A stretch of DNA of 64,000 bases from Flectobacillus longus (GCF_030056705.1 NZ_JASHIC010000009.1:62001-126000), one strand, 5' to 3'; positions 26,599-36,861 are shown, numbered from the stretch's first letter. Notes: generated by a model from the letters alone, not told the origin. Numbers and translations are program-made.

Positions 26599-29004
26599 TT
26601 ATTTATTGAGTTTTCCCTTTAGCATTTTGATAAAATATCCTCCTACTACTGAGCGAGCTTGGAAGCCCACTTGCTTCGCATTTGTAGTTTCATGCCAGTC
26701 AGACAATGGAACTCTAGAAGTAGTTTCATTAGCATATTGCCAAATTGGGTTAATCAATGCCTCAAAATCTTGCTGTGATTCGGTCATTGTTGCTGTCCAT
26801 ATAATCCAATCTGATTTGGTGTAGGTTTTTCTTGAATCTAGTGGCAAGCCATATTTTTCTTGTTTGTTCAAGTAATACTTAATTTCTTTTTGCATTACTG
26901 ATTTTGGAAATACATTTAAGCCCAAAAGCTCGTCCCAAACCAAGTTGTATTTTTGAGACCAAGTACCTTTTTTGTCGAAAGTCAAGGCGTAGTGGTCGCC
27001 ATCTTCGGCCATCGTTTGCCATTTGCTCGCCATTTCTTTTGCGATAGCTTGATATTTAGAAGCAGTAGCTTTGTCGCCAATCATTTCTGCCATTTTTGCA
27101 TAAGATGCAATGCCCATAATAGCTTTAGCTGACAAGTTGATGTTACGTGCCAAGTGACCAGCAAAGTCGTCAGTACACAATTGGTTGGCTGGATCAAAAC
27201 CGTATTCTTCCAGGTATTTTACCCAAGTAGATAGCGTTGACCAGTGTTTTTTAGCATAATCGCCGTTGCCATCTTTCAAACATGCTGCTGCCGACAAAAT
27301 AATCATGTTTCCACATTCTTCCACTGGCATATCTTCTCCATAAGTTTGACCATTAGCCAATGGATAAGTACCTACATCGTGTGCTGCGAATGGTTTTGCC
27401 CATTTTCCAGATTCAGAATATTCGAAAATAAATTCTAGTAAACCCTTCATCAATGTGTTGTTGTACAACAAGAACATCGGTGCTGAAGGATAAGTTACAT
27501 CAACTGTACCAATAGAGCCATTTGAGAAGTTTTCTTTCGAGAAAAACAACAAGGTACCATCTCCACGGTCAACGGTTTTGTGCGCTGCAATAGCCTGACG
27601 ATAAGCTAGTTCACATAAGTCTGCATATTTTTTTCCACCAGCTTTTTGTGCATCTTGGTACAATTGTTGATCAAAAGCCGCAGTTTTACTCATCAATCTT
27701 GTATAATCTTTTTCGGCTTCATCCAACATTTTTTCTGCTGTCATCGAAGCATCTCTACGCCACCATGCACGCAAGTTTTTTCCAAAATATTGTACTGCAT
27801 AAATGTCATCATAAGCCAAAATCAAGTGATTAGATTTTGAAGTTTGACCAACAGTACCAAAATCAAATGTACTTTTCAAGACTCTTTCTTGAGGAGTACC
27901 TGTGGTAAAAGTAGCATTTTTTGCTGCTACATACGCATATCCCCAGTCGATACGGAGGTCATCGCCACGTTTTCCTAAGATTTTTTGCTCAACTGAACCT
28001 GCCGACATCAATTTCAATCCACCAGCGGTATTTGGTAATACTTTTGTTGCTACTTCCTGAGAAGTCATATTTACGGCTAAGTCTGCCGAAACATCCATTT
28101 TCACTTTTACTTTGTGAGAACGACCGTCTTTAGAGCTTGTTTCGAAAGTGATATATGAAGCAGGGCGAGCCAAAACCTCTAATTCGTCCATCAATAGGGG
28201 AGAGGTAAAAGTAGCTTTTACCTGAACGCCATTAGCATCAAATGTATAAATAGTGTTAGTAGCCTTTACCTGAACACTTGTTTGAGTTGCCGCTGTTACT
28301 GGTGTTGCTGGAGGTAATTCCTCCTGAATACCTACATCGACAAAGCCACCCCCAATTGGATTGATACAGTGTACAGCAATAATATTTTTGCCAGGTTTAA
28401 TAGCTTTTTGTGCTGCTGGAGAAAGTTTATATTGCTCATATCCAGCAATATAACAAGGACCACATTCATAAGCTAAAACGCCATTGATGAAGATTTGAAC
28501 ATCGTCGTCATTACTTACTTGTAGTCTTAATTTCTCAGCATTGAATTTTGCAGGAAGTTCTACAGCACGACGATACCAGATTGTTTTTGTTTTCCAATCG
28601 GTATTTGGACGCATGGGATTGCTACCTGCACCGTCACCAAAAGGAGCTGTACCTGTTTTCCAAGAATTGTCGTCGAATGATTCTTTTTCCCAACCAGCAG
28701 CAGGCGTATCCAACGTGTATTTTGCTTGATATACTTTTTCTGCGGCTGTAGTAGCGTAAGTTTTGTAATTGATTTTAGGCATTCCTAAAAATTGAAAAGC
28801 TTTGCCATCAACTTCGACAATACCTTGAAGAGAGTGATTTTTGCCAGTCCAGTGTCTTGTTACCGACTCATTAGCTTTGTCTGTAACAGACCAAATACTA
28901 AAATAAGGGTCATTTGCAATGAGTGGAACAGCAGGTGGACGCAACTGTTGAGCTTGCGTTGAAATGCTGAAAAGGCTCAGAAGTGCAACAATTGATTTTT
29001 TCAT
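26599..29004 (-). CDS. Glutaminase-like family protein (DUF5127/DUF4965/DUF1793 type) with inserted beta-sandwich
   Basis: About 801 residues from the ATG at 29004 (MKKSIVALLSLFSISTQAQ, a good signal peptide). The frame extends 27 codons further upstream without signal character. The N-terminus RPPAVPLIANDPYFSIWS is the hallmark of the GtaA-like family. An inserted segment (about 80-240) with SFDDNSWKTGTAPFGDG and a galactose-binding-like jelly roll (VQIFINGVLAYE) is not in fungal glutaminases. The C-terminal two thirds form an alpha/alpha barrel (YGEDMPVEECGNMIIL, KYNLVWDELLGLNVFP, SDWHETTNAK). In Bacteroidota such proteins sit in PULs and are probably glycosidases. Substrate unknown. Confidence 0.75.
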   Translation of the reverse strand: MKKSIVALLSLFSISTQAQQLRPPAVPLIANDPYFSIWSVTDKANESVTRHWTGKNHSLQGIVEVDGKAFQFLGMPKINYKTYATTAAEKVYQAKYTLDTPAAGWEKESFDDNSWKTGTAPFGDGAGSNPMRPNTDWKTKTIWYRRAVELPAKFNAEKLRLQVSNDDDVQIFINGVLAYECGPCYIAGYEQYKLSPAAQKAIKPGKNIIAVHCINPIGGGFVDVGIQEELPPATPVTAATQTSVQVKATNTIYTFDANGVQVKATFTSPLLMDELEVLARPASYITFETSSKDGRSHKVKVKMDVSADLAVNMTSQEVATKVLPNTAGGLKLMSAGSVEQKILGKRGDDLRIDWGYAYVAAKNATFTTGTPQERVLKSTFDFGTVGQTSKSNHLILAYDDIYAVQYFGKNLRAWWRRDASMTAEKMLDEAEKDYTRLMSKTAAFDQQLYQDAQKAGGKKYADLCELAYRQAIAAHKTVDRGDGTLLFFSKENFSNGSIGTVDVTYPSAPMFLLYNNTLMKGLLEFIFEYSESGKWAKPFAAHDVGTYPLANGQTYGEDMPVEECGNMIILSAAACLKDGNGDYAKKHWSTLSTWVKYLEEYGFDPANQLCTDDFAGHLARNINLSAKAIMGIASYAKMAEMIGDKATASKYQAIAKEMASKWQTMAEDGDHYALTFDKKGTWSQKYNLVWDELLGLNVFPKSVMQKEIKYYLNKQEKYGLPLDSRKTYTKSDWIIWTATMTESQQDFEALINPIWQYANETTSRVPLSDWHETTNAKQVGFQARSVVGGYFIKMLKGKLNK

Positions 29005-29096
29005 GTGATAAAATTGATTCATGATATAGAGAATTGGGTGAGAAAGAAATCTCATGTTTGGGATAAAACACTTGATTTCTTTCAAACTCTCTACTA

Positions 29097-31130
29097 TTAT
29101 TTGATTAAAGGAAATGCTACAACTCTTAATTTACTACAACCATACGGAATAAGTGTGATGGTTTGTTCTTTGTTATCGACGGCACCTTGATAGAATCCGT
29201 CGCGGGTGGTAACGGGAATGCGGGCAACACCGTCGTTATTGATGATCCAAGCTGGAATTTGTTTGGCCGAAAGTTTGATTTCTATCGGAGCATTTTGAGC
29301 ATTCCAAACATAACCTTGCGGCATTCCTTTGGTAGTTACTTGTAAAAATTTGCTTGGTTTTTCAGCTACTGAAGTAGGAATACCGAAGTTCCAAGCACTT
29401 TTTGGGAGAATTTCATAAAAAGTACCTTCTTCTTTGATTTCCTTTTTATTCCATTCTTCTTCGATTTTTAAGGCATAAACTAGTGGTCCTTTCTCGACAA
29501 CTCTTGAATTATGTGCCCATACGCTTGTACGAACTTCACTAGGAAAATGTAAGGTTATTTTATCTCCGTTCTGCCATTGACGTTGAATTTTTACAATTTC
29601 GCCAGCTTTTCCTTTTTTGAATTCCTTTCCGTTGATACTAATGGTAGCTTCTTGACACCATTCGGGGATGCGGAACTCCCAAGGAAAAGTGACGGTTTTG
29701 GCGGATTGCAATTCAAAATTAATTTGATCTTCAAAGGGATAGTTAGTGCTTTCGTTTATTGTAACCTCTACGCCATTCCCCACTTTAGCTTTTATACTTG
29801 ATGGTCCATAAAGTAAGCTCGCCAGACCATTTTCTGGCGTTGCATACCAAAGATGACTTACAAATTTTGTCCAGCCTTGGTGCATATTTGAAGTACAACA
29901 AGTGTATCCAGCATAAGGACCAAATACATTGTTCATGCCACGGTAAAATGGTAATGAGAAATCATAAGTACCACGTCTAACTTCCACCTGATTGGCTGTC
30001 TGGAAATACTGACGAGAGATATAGTCATCTGTTGTTTGCGTAGGTAAAGCATTGTAAGTCATGCGTTCAAGTGCTTGTGCATACATTGGGTCACCTGTGA
30101 TACCTAGGACATTTTCAAGCGAAAACATAGTTTCGACAATAGCACAAAGCTCTACACCTTGAGAAGGTTCGTTTCCATGCAAATCTTCATCTCCTGAAAA
30201 CATTCCGTGAGGTAAACCATGCAAAGTCATGATGTCTTTCCAACCTTGGCTCATCGCTTTGAGATAATAGTCGGTTTTTTGACTTTGATAATAAATAGCG
30301 GGTAATTTGATACCCATTCCCACATTTACAGCATGACGATCCATCCAACTTTCACCCGTTTGATTGGCTGAAGCCTGCATAACCCAGTTTCTTTCTGCCA
30401 TGTATTGTGTCCATGGAGTGGTTTGTTGGTAGAGTATATCAGCAAGTTCTAGTAAAGATTTATCCCCAGTTTGATTGTAGAGCCAATAAGCAGACATGAT
30501 ATTGTCACCCCCACGAGCACGAGCCCAATCTGTCCATTTGTTGAGCGGACAAGCCTTGATGGATTGTAATTGATAGTGAAAATATTTGGTCATGAACGGA
30601 ATGACACGAGCATCTTTGGTTGCAGTATAGTATTGTTGCAACACCTTAAGCATTACCATTCTTGGCCACCAGTCAGCACCTTGTTCGCAAGAGCTTATGG
30701 ATTTCCCTTCTCTTTCTTCGTTGGTCAACGGTCCAAAGAAACCATTGGGTCTTTGTGTGGAAAGTGTCCAATCTATATATTTTTGAACCTTTTGAGTGAG
30801 GTTTTTATCTTCGAGCAAATAGGCTAATGGTACAGCGCCATCCAACCAATAGGGGGTTTCTTCCCAAGCATCACCTTTGCCACCTAACCATCCATTGTCG
30901 TTTTGGACTTTAGGGAAATATTCGTTCAGATGCCCTGTTGCCCCTTTTTTCATGACTTCGAGTTGTTGACGAAGCCAACCTTGTGGCTTTACAGCTCCTA
31001 AAGGTAATTCGATATATTTGAGAGGAGCTAAAGGCGCTTTATTTCCTTGATACTGTGCTTTTTGAGCCAAACCTGACCAAGCGCATAAAATGATTAAAGT
31101 TAGAAGTAAACGGTTTTTCATCATATTCAT
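29097..31130 (-). CDS. GH127-related glycosidase (DUF1680, beta-L-arabinofuranosidase-like)
   Basis: 677 residues with a signal peptide (cleavage after SGLAQ). It is an alpha/alpha-barrel protein of the DUF1680 superfamily, with YWLDGAVPLAYLLED near residue 95 and a QANGFFGP-like RPNGFFGP motif. In the prototype GH127 enzyme zinc is held by a Glu-x-Cys and a Cys-Cys pair, one Cys being the nucleophile. Here E327-L-C329 and C411-C412 (YTCCTSN) occupy these places, so it is likely active. It is more distant from standard GH127 than the rightward copy at 36921, so the sugar cleaved may differ. It precedes the DUF4965 gene in a leftward group. Confidence 0.8.
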   Translation of the reverse strand: MNMMKNRLLLTLIILCAWSGLAQKAQYQGNKAPLAPLKYIELPLGAVKPQGWLRQQLEVMKKGATGHLNEYFPKVQNDNGWLGGKGDAWEETPYWLDGAVPLAYLLEDKNLTQKVQKYIDWTLSTQRPNGFFGPLTNEEREGKSISSCEQGADWWPRMVMLKVLQQYYTATKDARVIPFMTKYFHYQLQSIKACPLNKWTDWARARGGDNIMSAYWLYNQTGDKSLLELADILYQQTTPWTQYMAERNWVMQASANQTGESWMDRHAVNVGMGIKLPAIYYQSQKTDYYLKAMSQGWKDIMTLHGLPHGMFSGDEDLHGNEPSQGVELCAIVETMFSLENVLGITGDPMYAQALERMTYNALPTQTTDDYISRQYFQTANQVEVRRGTYDFSLPFYRGMNNVFGPYAGYTCCTSNMHQGWTKFVSHLWYATPENGLASLLYGPSSIKAKVGNGVEVTINESTNYPFEDQINFELQSAKTVTFPWEFRIPEWCQEATISINGKEFKKGKAGEIVKIQRQWQNGDKITLHFPSEVRTSVWAHNSRVVEKGPLVYALKIEEEWNKKEIKEEGTFYEILPKSAWNFGIPTSVAEKPSKFLQVTTKGMPQGYVWNAQNAPIEIKLSAKQIPAWIINNDGVARIPVTTRDGFYQGAVDNKEQTITLIPYGCSKLRVVAFPLIK

Positions 31131-31412
31131 AGTTAATAGTTATCTAGGGATTGTTTCTGTATCAGTAAATATATTGGATGCAAAATGTTTATCATCAAGG
31201 TTTTATAAAACTTGATTTATACTTTCTGAAATTTTACACTTCTGAACTACAAATCATTGGTAGAGAGTAATGTTAGAAAACAGATTGGTAGATAACTTTA
31301 AAATAACCCCGAGGGCATAACACCCCCGAGGCGTTCTCATAGAAAATTGGAATTCTTTTCGATTTGATAGCGTATTGACCTACATTCTCAAATCTTGAAA
31401 TGGGCAAATATC
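31131..31412. other. Intergenic spacer
   Basis: No gene or clear hairpin is seen. A short direct repeat CCCCGAGG occurs twice near 31307-31335. Confidence 0.4.
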
Positions 31413-32459
31413 CTACTTTGCAGGTAAGGCTATTTGTTCCTGTGTACTTACTGGTTTTCCAAAGTTGGGAGTACCATCGGAGTTCCAAGTAAACCTTTGA
31501 GCTCTTGGTGAGCGATGGTTTCCACAACCTTGATTGGGTTCTGGGTTAGCGTGATAAAGTATCCAGTCTTCTTTGCCATTAGCAGATTTGAAGAATGAAT
31601 TATGTCCTGGGGCATATACCTTATTTTCAGATGATTGTTTGAAAACAGGTTGTGCTGACTTTTTCCATGAGTTAGGATTCAATAAATCAGCATTTGCATC
31701 AGCGGTAAGCATACCCAAGGCATAAAAGTCTGTCCAACAGCCACTTGCTGAATAGATAATAAATACTTTTTTGTCGTGAGCCAAATACTGAGGGCCTTCG
31801 TTTACATTTACGTGAGGTGGATTGGTTGCATCATTCAAATCTCCGTGCTTTTCCCAATCGTAATCAGATCCTGATATTTTAACTCGTTCACCGTCGATAG
31901 TCCATGGATTTTTCATTTTAGCGATATAAATGTTCTGTTGCACATTTACATCACCTTCCCAACCCGACCATATCATATAGAGCTGATTATTATGGGTAAA
32001 AACATCACCATCAATTGCCCATTTGTCATTTTTGTCAGCCACTTTTCCTTTAAATATCCACTCACCTTCCATAGGGTCAGCAGAGGCATTTTCTAATACA
32101 TACATTCTATGGTTATCATTTTTGCCATCATCCGCAGCAAAATACATATACCATTTTCCTTGAATAAAATGAATTTCTGGCGCCCAGATTTCTTTAGAAT
32201 ACATCGTTCCGACTGGTGGTGTCCAGATAGTTTTCTTGGGTGCTGTTGCTAGTTCTGCTATGTTTTTCGTTTTCCACAAAACCAAACGGTTGCCCGTCGT
32301 ATGGATGTAATAGTAATACCCATCTTTATAAAAACTGTAAGGATCAGCTCCGGAGGGTAACAAGGGGTTCGAGAATGTTTCTTGATTTTGCGCCGAAACA
32401 TCCATTTGCCCACAAGAACAAAGTCCTAAAGCAAGGATTATAGTTAATAATTTTTTCAC
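31413..32459 (-). CDS. GH43-family glycosidase lipoprotein
   Basis: 348 residues, starting at GTG 32459 because a stop codon lies three codons upstream and no ATG fits. The lipobox LGLCSC is near residue 14. The five-bladed propeller of GH43 is evident, with the catalytic base Asp in PSGADPYSFY (about 39), the modulating Asp in WAIDGDVF (about 149) and the general acid Glu in NVNEGPQYL. Most GH43 enzymes release arabinofuranose or xylose. Being lipid-anchored, it likely acts at the cell surface or facing the periplasm. It is flanked by the GH127-like and GH5-like genes on the same strand, fitting an arabinose-containing glycan. Confidence 0.88.
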   Translation of the reverse strand: MKKLLTIILALGLCSCGQMDVSAQNQETFSNPLLPSGADPYSFYKDGYYYYIHTTGNRLVLWKTKNIAELATAPKKTIWTPPVGTMYSKEIWAPEIHFIQGKWYMYFAADDGKNDNHRMYVLENASADPMEGEWIFKGKVADKNDKWAIDGDVFTHNNQLYMIWSGWEGDVNVQQNIYIAKMKNPWTIDGERVKISGSDYDWEKHGDLNDATNPPHVNVNEGPQYLAHDKKVFIIYSASGCWTDFYALGMLTADANADLLNPNSWKKSAQPVFKQSSENKVYAPGHNSFFKSANGKEDWILYHANPEPNQGCGNHRSPRAQRFTWNSDGTPNFGKPVSTQEQIALPAK

Positions 32460-32512
32460 CTTATATTATTTAGTGTTTGATTATCAGTTGTTTAAGATAG
32501 GTTAGTTAGGGT

Positions 32513-32542
32513 TTGTTCCGAGCATTTATATGCTCGGAACAA
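32513..32542. terminator. Strong hairpin between GH5-like and GH43 genes
   Basis: TTGTTCCGAGCAT and ATGCTCGGAACAA form a perfect 13-bp stem around TTAT. There is no T run on the minus strand, so it may protect or attenuate mRNA rather than end it. Confidence 0.55.
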
Positions 32543-32554
32543 TTATTTAAGGTT

Positions 32555-33691
32555 CTATTTTTTCTGTGTCATAGATTTGATAAAGTCTACTTCATCTTGT
32601 TTGTATGGAGTTCCATCTTCTCTGAAAATATCGTGAAACCATACAGGAGGCTCAGCGTTGTATTGTTTAGTCCAACTATCCCAAGGATAAATCGTTTGAG
32701 ATTTTCCTGAAACAAAGCCCCAGTTGAACATGGCTACCTTGTATTTTTTAGCTATTGGCAATGAACCTTGGAATGTACTTCCGTTGGGACGAGCCATATA
32801 TTCGGTGCACAACATCGGTTTTCCATAGCGACTTAATTCTTTAATTCTACTTTCAAAGATGCTTGGGTTATCATAGTTGTGAAACGAAATCACATCCGAT
32901 TCTTCTAATTGTACCTTTTCGATAGGTTTTAATTTTGTATCCTGAGACCAATCTCCAGCCCAAACACCAGAAGTAAGTGGTTGGGTAGGTTTGGCCGCAC
33001 GCGCCCAAGTAAAAACTTTAGGGAGCAATTTCGTGATAATATCTACTTTATTTTTGATTTCTAATCTTTCATACGAAGGGCCAGTCATATTATCTGGTTC
33101 ATTCCATACGTCCCAACCCAAAATTCTTTTATCCTTTGCATAATGACTTACGACTGCTCTAACGTATTTCTCTAAACGTACATATTGACTTTCGTCTTGC
33201 AAGGCTTTTTGTCCTGGACTTTGTACCCAACCAGAGTTGTGAACATAAGGCTTTGGTTCATGTTGTTTGCCCGCTTGTGGAAATGGATCCCAGCATGAAT
33301 CAAAAATCACAATCAAAGGACGAATTTTATGCTTTTGGGCGATATTCAAAAATGTGTCAATGCGTTTGTAAAATCCTAATGAATCTGTTTCATAAGCCAA
33401 ATCATGTAAAAATACACGCATCGTATTCATACCTAGCGACTGAGCATATCCTAACTCCTTATCAATATTCTCTGTATCAAAAGTATCCGCTTGCCACATT
33501 TCAAGTTGGTTGATAGCTGATTTTGGAAGGTAGTTTGCACCAACGAGCCAACCTTGTTTTTTATACCATTCATTTGCCTGCTCTTTTGTCCATACCTTGC
33601 GCACTTGGGCAGTTGAGTTGTTGGATATAGCACACATCATTAAAGCTGCCAATGAAATGCCTTTGTACCAACCTCCTTTGAACTTCATCAT
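32555..33691 (-). CDS. GH5-like (clan A) secreted glycoside hydrolase
   Basis: 378 residues with a signal peptide (cleavage near NNSTAQ). It forms a TIM barrel of clan GH-A: acid/base Glu in WDVWNEPDNM (about 195), nucleophile Glu in MLCTEYMARPNG (about 296), and strand segments GMNTMRVFLHDLAYETD and IRPLIVIFDSCWDPF. The exact family (GH5 or a neighbour such as GH39) cannot be fixed by eye. Single-domain homologues are common in Bacteroidota PULs. It precedes GH43 by 95 bases on the same strand. Two hairpin/repeat elements lie around the gene. Confidence 0.8.
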   Translation of the reverse strand: MMKFKGGWYKGISLAALMMCAISNNSTAQVRKVWTKEQANEWYKKQGWLVGANYLPKSAINQLEMWQADTFDTENIDKELGYAQSLGMNTMRVFLHDLAYETDSLGFYKRIDTFLNIAQKHKIRPLIVIFDSCWDPFPQAGKQHEPKPYVHNSGWVQSPGQKALQDESQYVRLEKYVRAVVSHYAKDKRILGWDVWNEPDNMTGPSYERLEIKNKVDIITKLLPKVFTWARAAKPTQPLTSGVWAGDWSQDTKLKPIEKVQLEESDVISFHNYDNPSIFESRIKELSRYGKPMLCTEYMARPNGSTFQGSLPIAKKYKVAMFNWGFVSGKSQTIYPWDSWTKQYNAEPPVWFHDIFREDGTPYKQDEVDFIKSMTQKK

Positions 33692-34312
33692 GTTTTCTTC
33701 TAATACGTTTAAATAAATTAATTTGGGAATAACGTCACAAATAACTCTTGTTTTGAAATTTTATTGAACTTATTTGATAAATTATTGAAACAAAGTAAGT
33801 GAATTCTCTTTGATGTTTCTATTCAAATATTATTCAAAACGTATCAAATTTGCGCTTTTTATTCAAATCATCAATTAGATGAACAATTAGCAAAGCCTAT
33901 TTTGGCTCATTTTTAGTCAAAACTGTTCTATAGTGTTATGAAATTGTTCATTTTTATGAGATAAATGAGTATTTAGTCTTAGATGGTTTCGAACTGCTTT
34001 ATTGGTGTAAACTTTAGGATTTCTATCTTTGGAATTGGATTAAAAGGATATATTAGATTGGTGTTTTTTCTAATAAAATAGACGTCATTTCCAATTTAGT
34101 GATTTGCAATTGAGTGGATGAGTGATTATTTTAAATATTGTATTCTTGCTGTAGAGACGCAATACTTTGCGTCTTAAGCCGAGTTAGTGTCTTGGACTAG
34201 AAAGTATTCCAATTGGATATATCTTTAGACGCAAAGTGTAGCGTCTTGACACCTAAAATTCAAATAATAATTACTCATCCACTCAATCACAAATCACTAA
34301 ATATCAAGATAT
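33692..34312. other. Intergenic region with an inserted MITE-like element
   Basis: Bases 33692-34093 are A/T-rich leader of the GH5-like gene, with no clear -7 box. Bases 34094-34302 hold the element described separately, ending 10 bases from the DUF5703 stop. Confidence 0.6.
34094..34302. mobile_element. MITE-like element with 37-bp terminal inverted repeats
   Basis: Bases 34094-34130 and 34266-34302 are inverted copies with three mismatches over 37 positions. Inside are two small palindromes, AGACGCAATACTTTGCGTCT (34155-34174) and AGACGCAAAGTGTAGCGTCT (34227-34246). There is no coding capacity. I saw no clear target-site duplication. The inner GTAGAGACG motif recurs at 40294. Confidence 0.65.
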
Positions 34313-36640
34313 CTATTTCAAATCCCAAGCTTCTACAATGTCTGCTCGTCGTGATTCGGGTATGACGATAAGCTTTTCGAGCTTGCCATTTTTCCATTCT
34401 ACTTCTACGCTCGTCTGGTAGGGTGCTTGAAGTTTGAAATGCACATCCCATTCTTTGGACCATGCTGGGAGTAGATATATCTTTTGATCTGTGGTTTGTA
34501 ATAACATTTCTTGTAGTCCAATCATTCCTGAGCCTCCCCAGTTATGATCGGGTGTCCAGTCGTAGCCAGGTCCCCAAAAAGTGGGGAATCGGCGGGGAGC
34601 ATTTTGTAGTTTAAGCGCTAATAACTTTTGGGCTTCTTCTCTTAGCCCAAGGCGTGCCGCAAAAATGACATCTTGTTTCCAACCGATATGGCTTCTAAAC
34701 TTGATTACATCTGTATCATATAAATAGGTATTGCGTGCAGTGTCCAAGCCCGACTTTCTGACCCCATAGCGATTCCAAGGAAAAACAGGGTAAAGTTGTG
34801 GACTTTCTACATTATTGATACGCTCCCAAGTTTTGGCAGGCGCTATGGTTACATGGTTTTCAAATTGTCTGAAACTCATGGGAGGAATTTTCAGGAGCAT
34901 TTCTTCCCAAGGCTTTTTTTGTTCAGCCAATAGGGAAGGGGAGGAGAGGAGTTGCTCCAACACCGTTTTTAATCCTGCAATGGTCGAACTTGGATTATAC
35001 GCCATTTTGTAAGTTTCAGCTCCAGACCCTGGGTAAATCACTAACTGTTTGTTACCGTCCAAAGCTTTACTACCTCGTTTTTTTGCCAAATATTGATAAT
35101 GTTCGTCAAAGAATCGAAGACAACTTTCTATTAATGGAATATATTCGGAAATGTTTTTTGCCGAGAATCGTTCCATTTCTAAAATCATGGAACAAAACTC
35201 CAATGCCGTATCCCATTCGTATTCGAGCCAAGCATTGTATTCCATGCCTTTGTCATAGCCAGCGGGGCGTTTCCAGCCATATTCTGCGGGATTGGGCAAA
35301 CCAAAATTTTCAATTTGTTCTGTAAAACTAGCTCCTTGATGTCCCCAATAATATTTAGTTCGTAGTTCAGCATTGAGAAGAATTCTTTTATAAAAATCAA
35401 ATTGAGGTTTCATCGCTTCAAAGTCGCCAGTTTTTAATAATCCCCAATAGACTAAACGCTGATTTTGAGCAGTATGCGTACCACCACCCCAGTTTCTAAA
35501 ATCTGGGGTAAATTTCATGGTTGTATCAGTATAATAGGGGTCAACGGTGAACAGGCCACCATTGAATTTTGTAGGATATTGTCCAAAATTATTACAAGCT
35601 AATTGGTATCTAAAAACCTGATAGTTGCGTGAGAGCTCCCAGCTTTTATTATTTTTTTGGTCGGGAGTAATATGAATAAAGCTTTTGTTCCAAAACTCTT
35701 TCCACCAATTTTGTGTAGCTTTTTGAGCCACTAGCATATTCTTTTCTCCCTCTGTTTGTGTATGTAATAAGTGTTTTTCCCAATCCGTGACACTATTTGT
35801 AGTTTCAGTGTTCAAACTGATCATGAATTGTTGCTGGCGAGATGATTTTATGGTTTTGATTTTCCAAGCTTTAAAATCTGTATCACGATATTTGCCTTGC
35901 TCAGTACCGTCTTGTTGCCAGTTATTTCCTGAAACGATACCACCAAAAACTAAATTTTTGATAGGATTGTAAAACTGTTTTTTCAGACTATCTAACCCTT
36001 GTTGTTTCATAGCTACGTCAAAAGCTGAGATTTCATCACCATTATCATGATAAAATAGGATTCCTTTAGGGGCAAAGCGAATGCTATCTTTACGAGTAAC
36101 AACCTGATGTGGTGGTGCCCATTTATAGGAATTAGCATTATTTTCTTTGCCTTTGCTCGTCAAACGGTCTTGATAGCGCCAGTTTTCATATTGTGCTTTT
36201 GCCGAAATGGATTGATTGCTATTGACTTCTACATAAATATTGGGATGAAAAACATCAACCCAAATTTTTACCTGTGTTTTGATTTTGCCATTGCTTCCTT
36301 CTATGATGACATCACCCGATGGTAATCGAAGTATTTGTGTAAAAGTCTTAGGGTTTTCAAATACATTTGGAGATATGGTTAAACGCATTCTTCCGAGTTT
36401 TAGGACTGCATTATTGTGATCAAATGTACCGCTACGAGCAATATAAAAATAAATATCCCCTTTTTCGACCCAGACATTCAAACCAATATCTCCACCCCCA
36501 CAAGGCATAGATTCACCTGCATGCTGACTTGGACTATTCCAAACTACATTGTATTGGTCGATATTTGAAGAGGTATTTTGTGCCAAAATATCAGTGAAAC
36601 ATAAATACCACAAGCCAATAATGAATAGTAATTTTTTCAT
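34313..36640 (-). CDS. DUF5703-domain glycosidase-like protein
   Basis: 775 residues with a signal peptide (cleavage after TDILAQ). The N-terminal region YNVVWNSPSQHAGESMPCGGGDIGLNVWVEKGDIYFYIARSGTFD is the DUF5703 signature and resembles the N-terminal sandwich of GH95 enzymes. An alpha/alpha barrel follows (NNFGQYPTKFNGGLFTVDPYY, AYNAWLEYEWDTALEFCSMI-like segments, HNWGGSGMIGLQEMLLQT). Related families hydrolyse alpha-fucosides or alpha-galactosides, but no activity can be named. It is divergent from the rightward GH127 operon and belongs to the leftward enzyme group. Confidence 0.75.
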   Translation of the reverse strand: MKKLLFIIGLWYLCFTDILAQNTSSNIDQYNVVWNSPSQHAGESMPCGGGDIGLNVWVEKGDIYFYIARSGTFDHNNAVLKLGRMRLTISPNVFENPKTFTQILRLPSGDVIIEGSNGKIKTQVKIWVDVFHPNIYVEVNSNQSISAKAQYENWRYQDRLTSKGKENNANSYKWAPPHQVVTRKDSIRFAPKGILFYHDNGDEISAFDVAMKQQGLDSLKKQFYNPIKNLVFGGIVSGNNWQQDGTEQGKYRDTDFKAWKIKTIKSSRQQQFMISLNTETTNSVTDWEKHLLHTQTEGEKNMLVAQKATQNWWKEFWNKSFIHITPDQKNNKSWELSRNYQVFRYQLACNNFGQYPTKFNGGLFTVDPYYTDTTMKFTPDFRNWGGGTHTAQNQRLVYWGLLKTGDFEAMKPQFDFYKRILLNAELRTKYYWGHQGASFTEQIENFGLPNPAEYGWKRPAGYDKGMEYNAWLEYEWDTALEFCSMILEMERFSAKNISEYIPLIESCLRFFDEHYQYLAKKRGSKALDGNKQLVIYPGSGAETYKMAYNPSSTIAGLKTVLEQLLSSPSLLAEQKKPWEEMLLKIPPMSFRQFENHVTIAPAKTWERINNVESPQLYPVFPWNRYGVRKSGLDTARNTYLYDTDVIKFRSHIGWKQDVIFAARLGLREEAQKLLALKLQNAPRRFPTFWGPGYDWTPDHNWGGSGMIGLQEMLLQTTDQKIYLLPAWSKEWDVHFKLQAPYQTSVEVEWKNGKLEKLIVIPESRRADIVEAWDLK

Positions 36641-36861
36641 TTTCCTTAATTTTATCAGGTTGTTATAGAGGAAAAACCTTTTGAAAAATCAGTACGATAT
36701 TATCATAGCTTTCTAAAAATAAGTCTATTTTGATAGCATTTTTTAGGAAGCTTATGCCAAGATACAATATTGGCTCTTTGTAAGAAAATATTGACTAAAT
36801 GAAAGGCAATATGGTATAAAACTTGGAGAAAATGGTACAAAAAAACACTTTGACAGCCTAG

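Noticed and set aside
29005-29085. Upstream start of the DUF4965 protein at 29085
   Set aside because: The added 27 residues lack signal-peptide character; ATG 29004 gives a clean one.
31307-31340. GC-rich CCCCGAGG pair as a terminator
   Set aside because: The two copies are direct, not inverted, and do not form a stable stem.
31273-31527. Small leftward frame after GH43
   Set aside because: It overlaps the GH43 3' end in another frame and has no family features.
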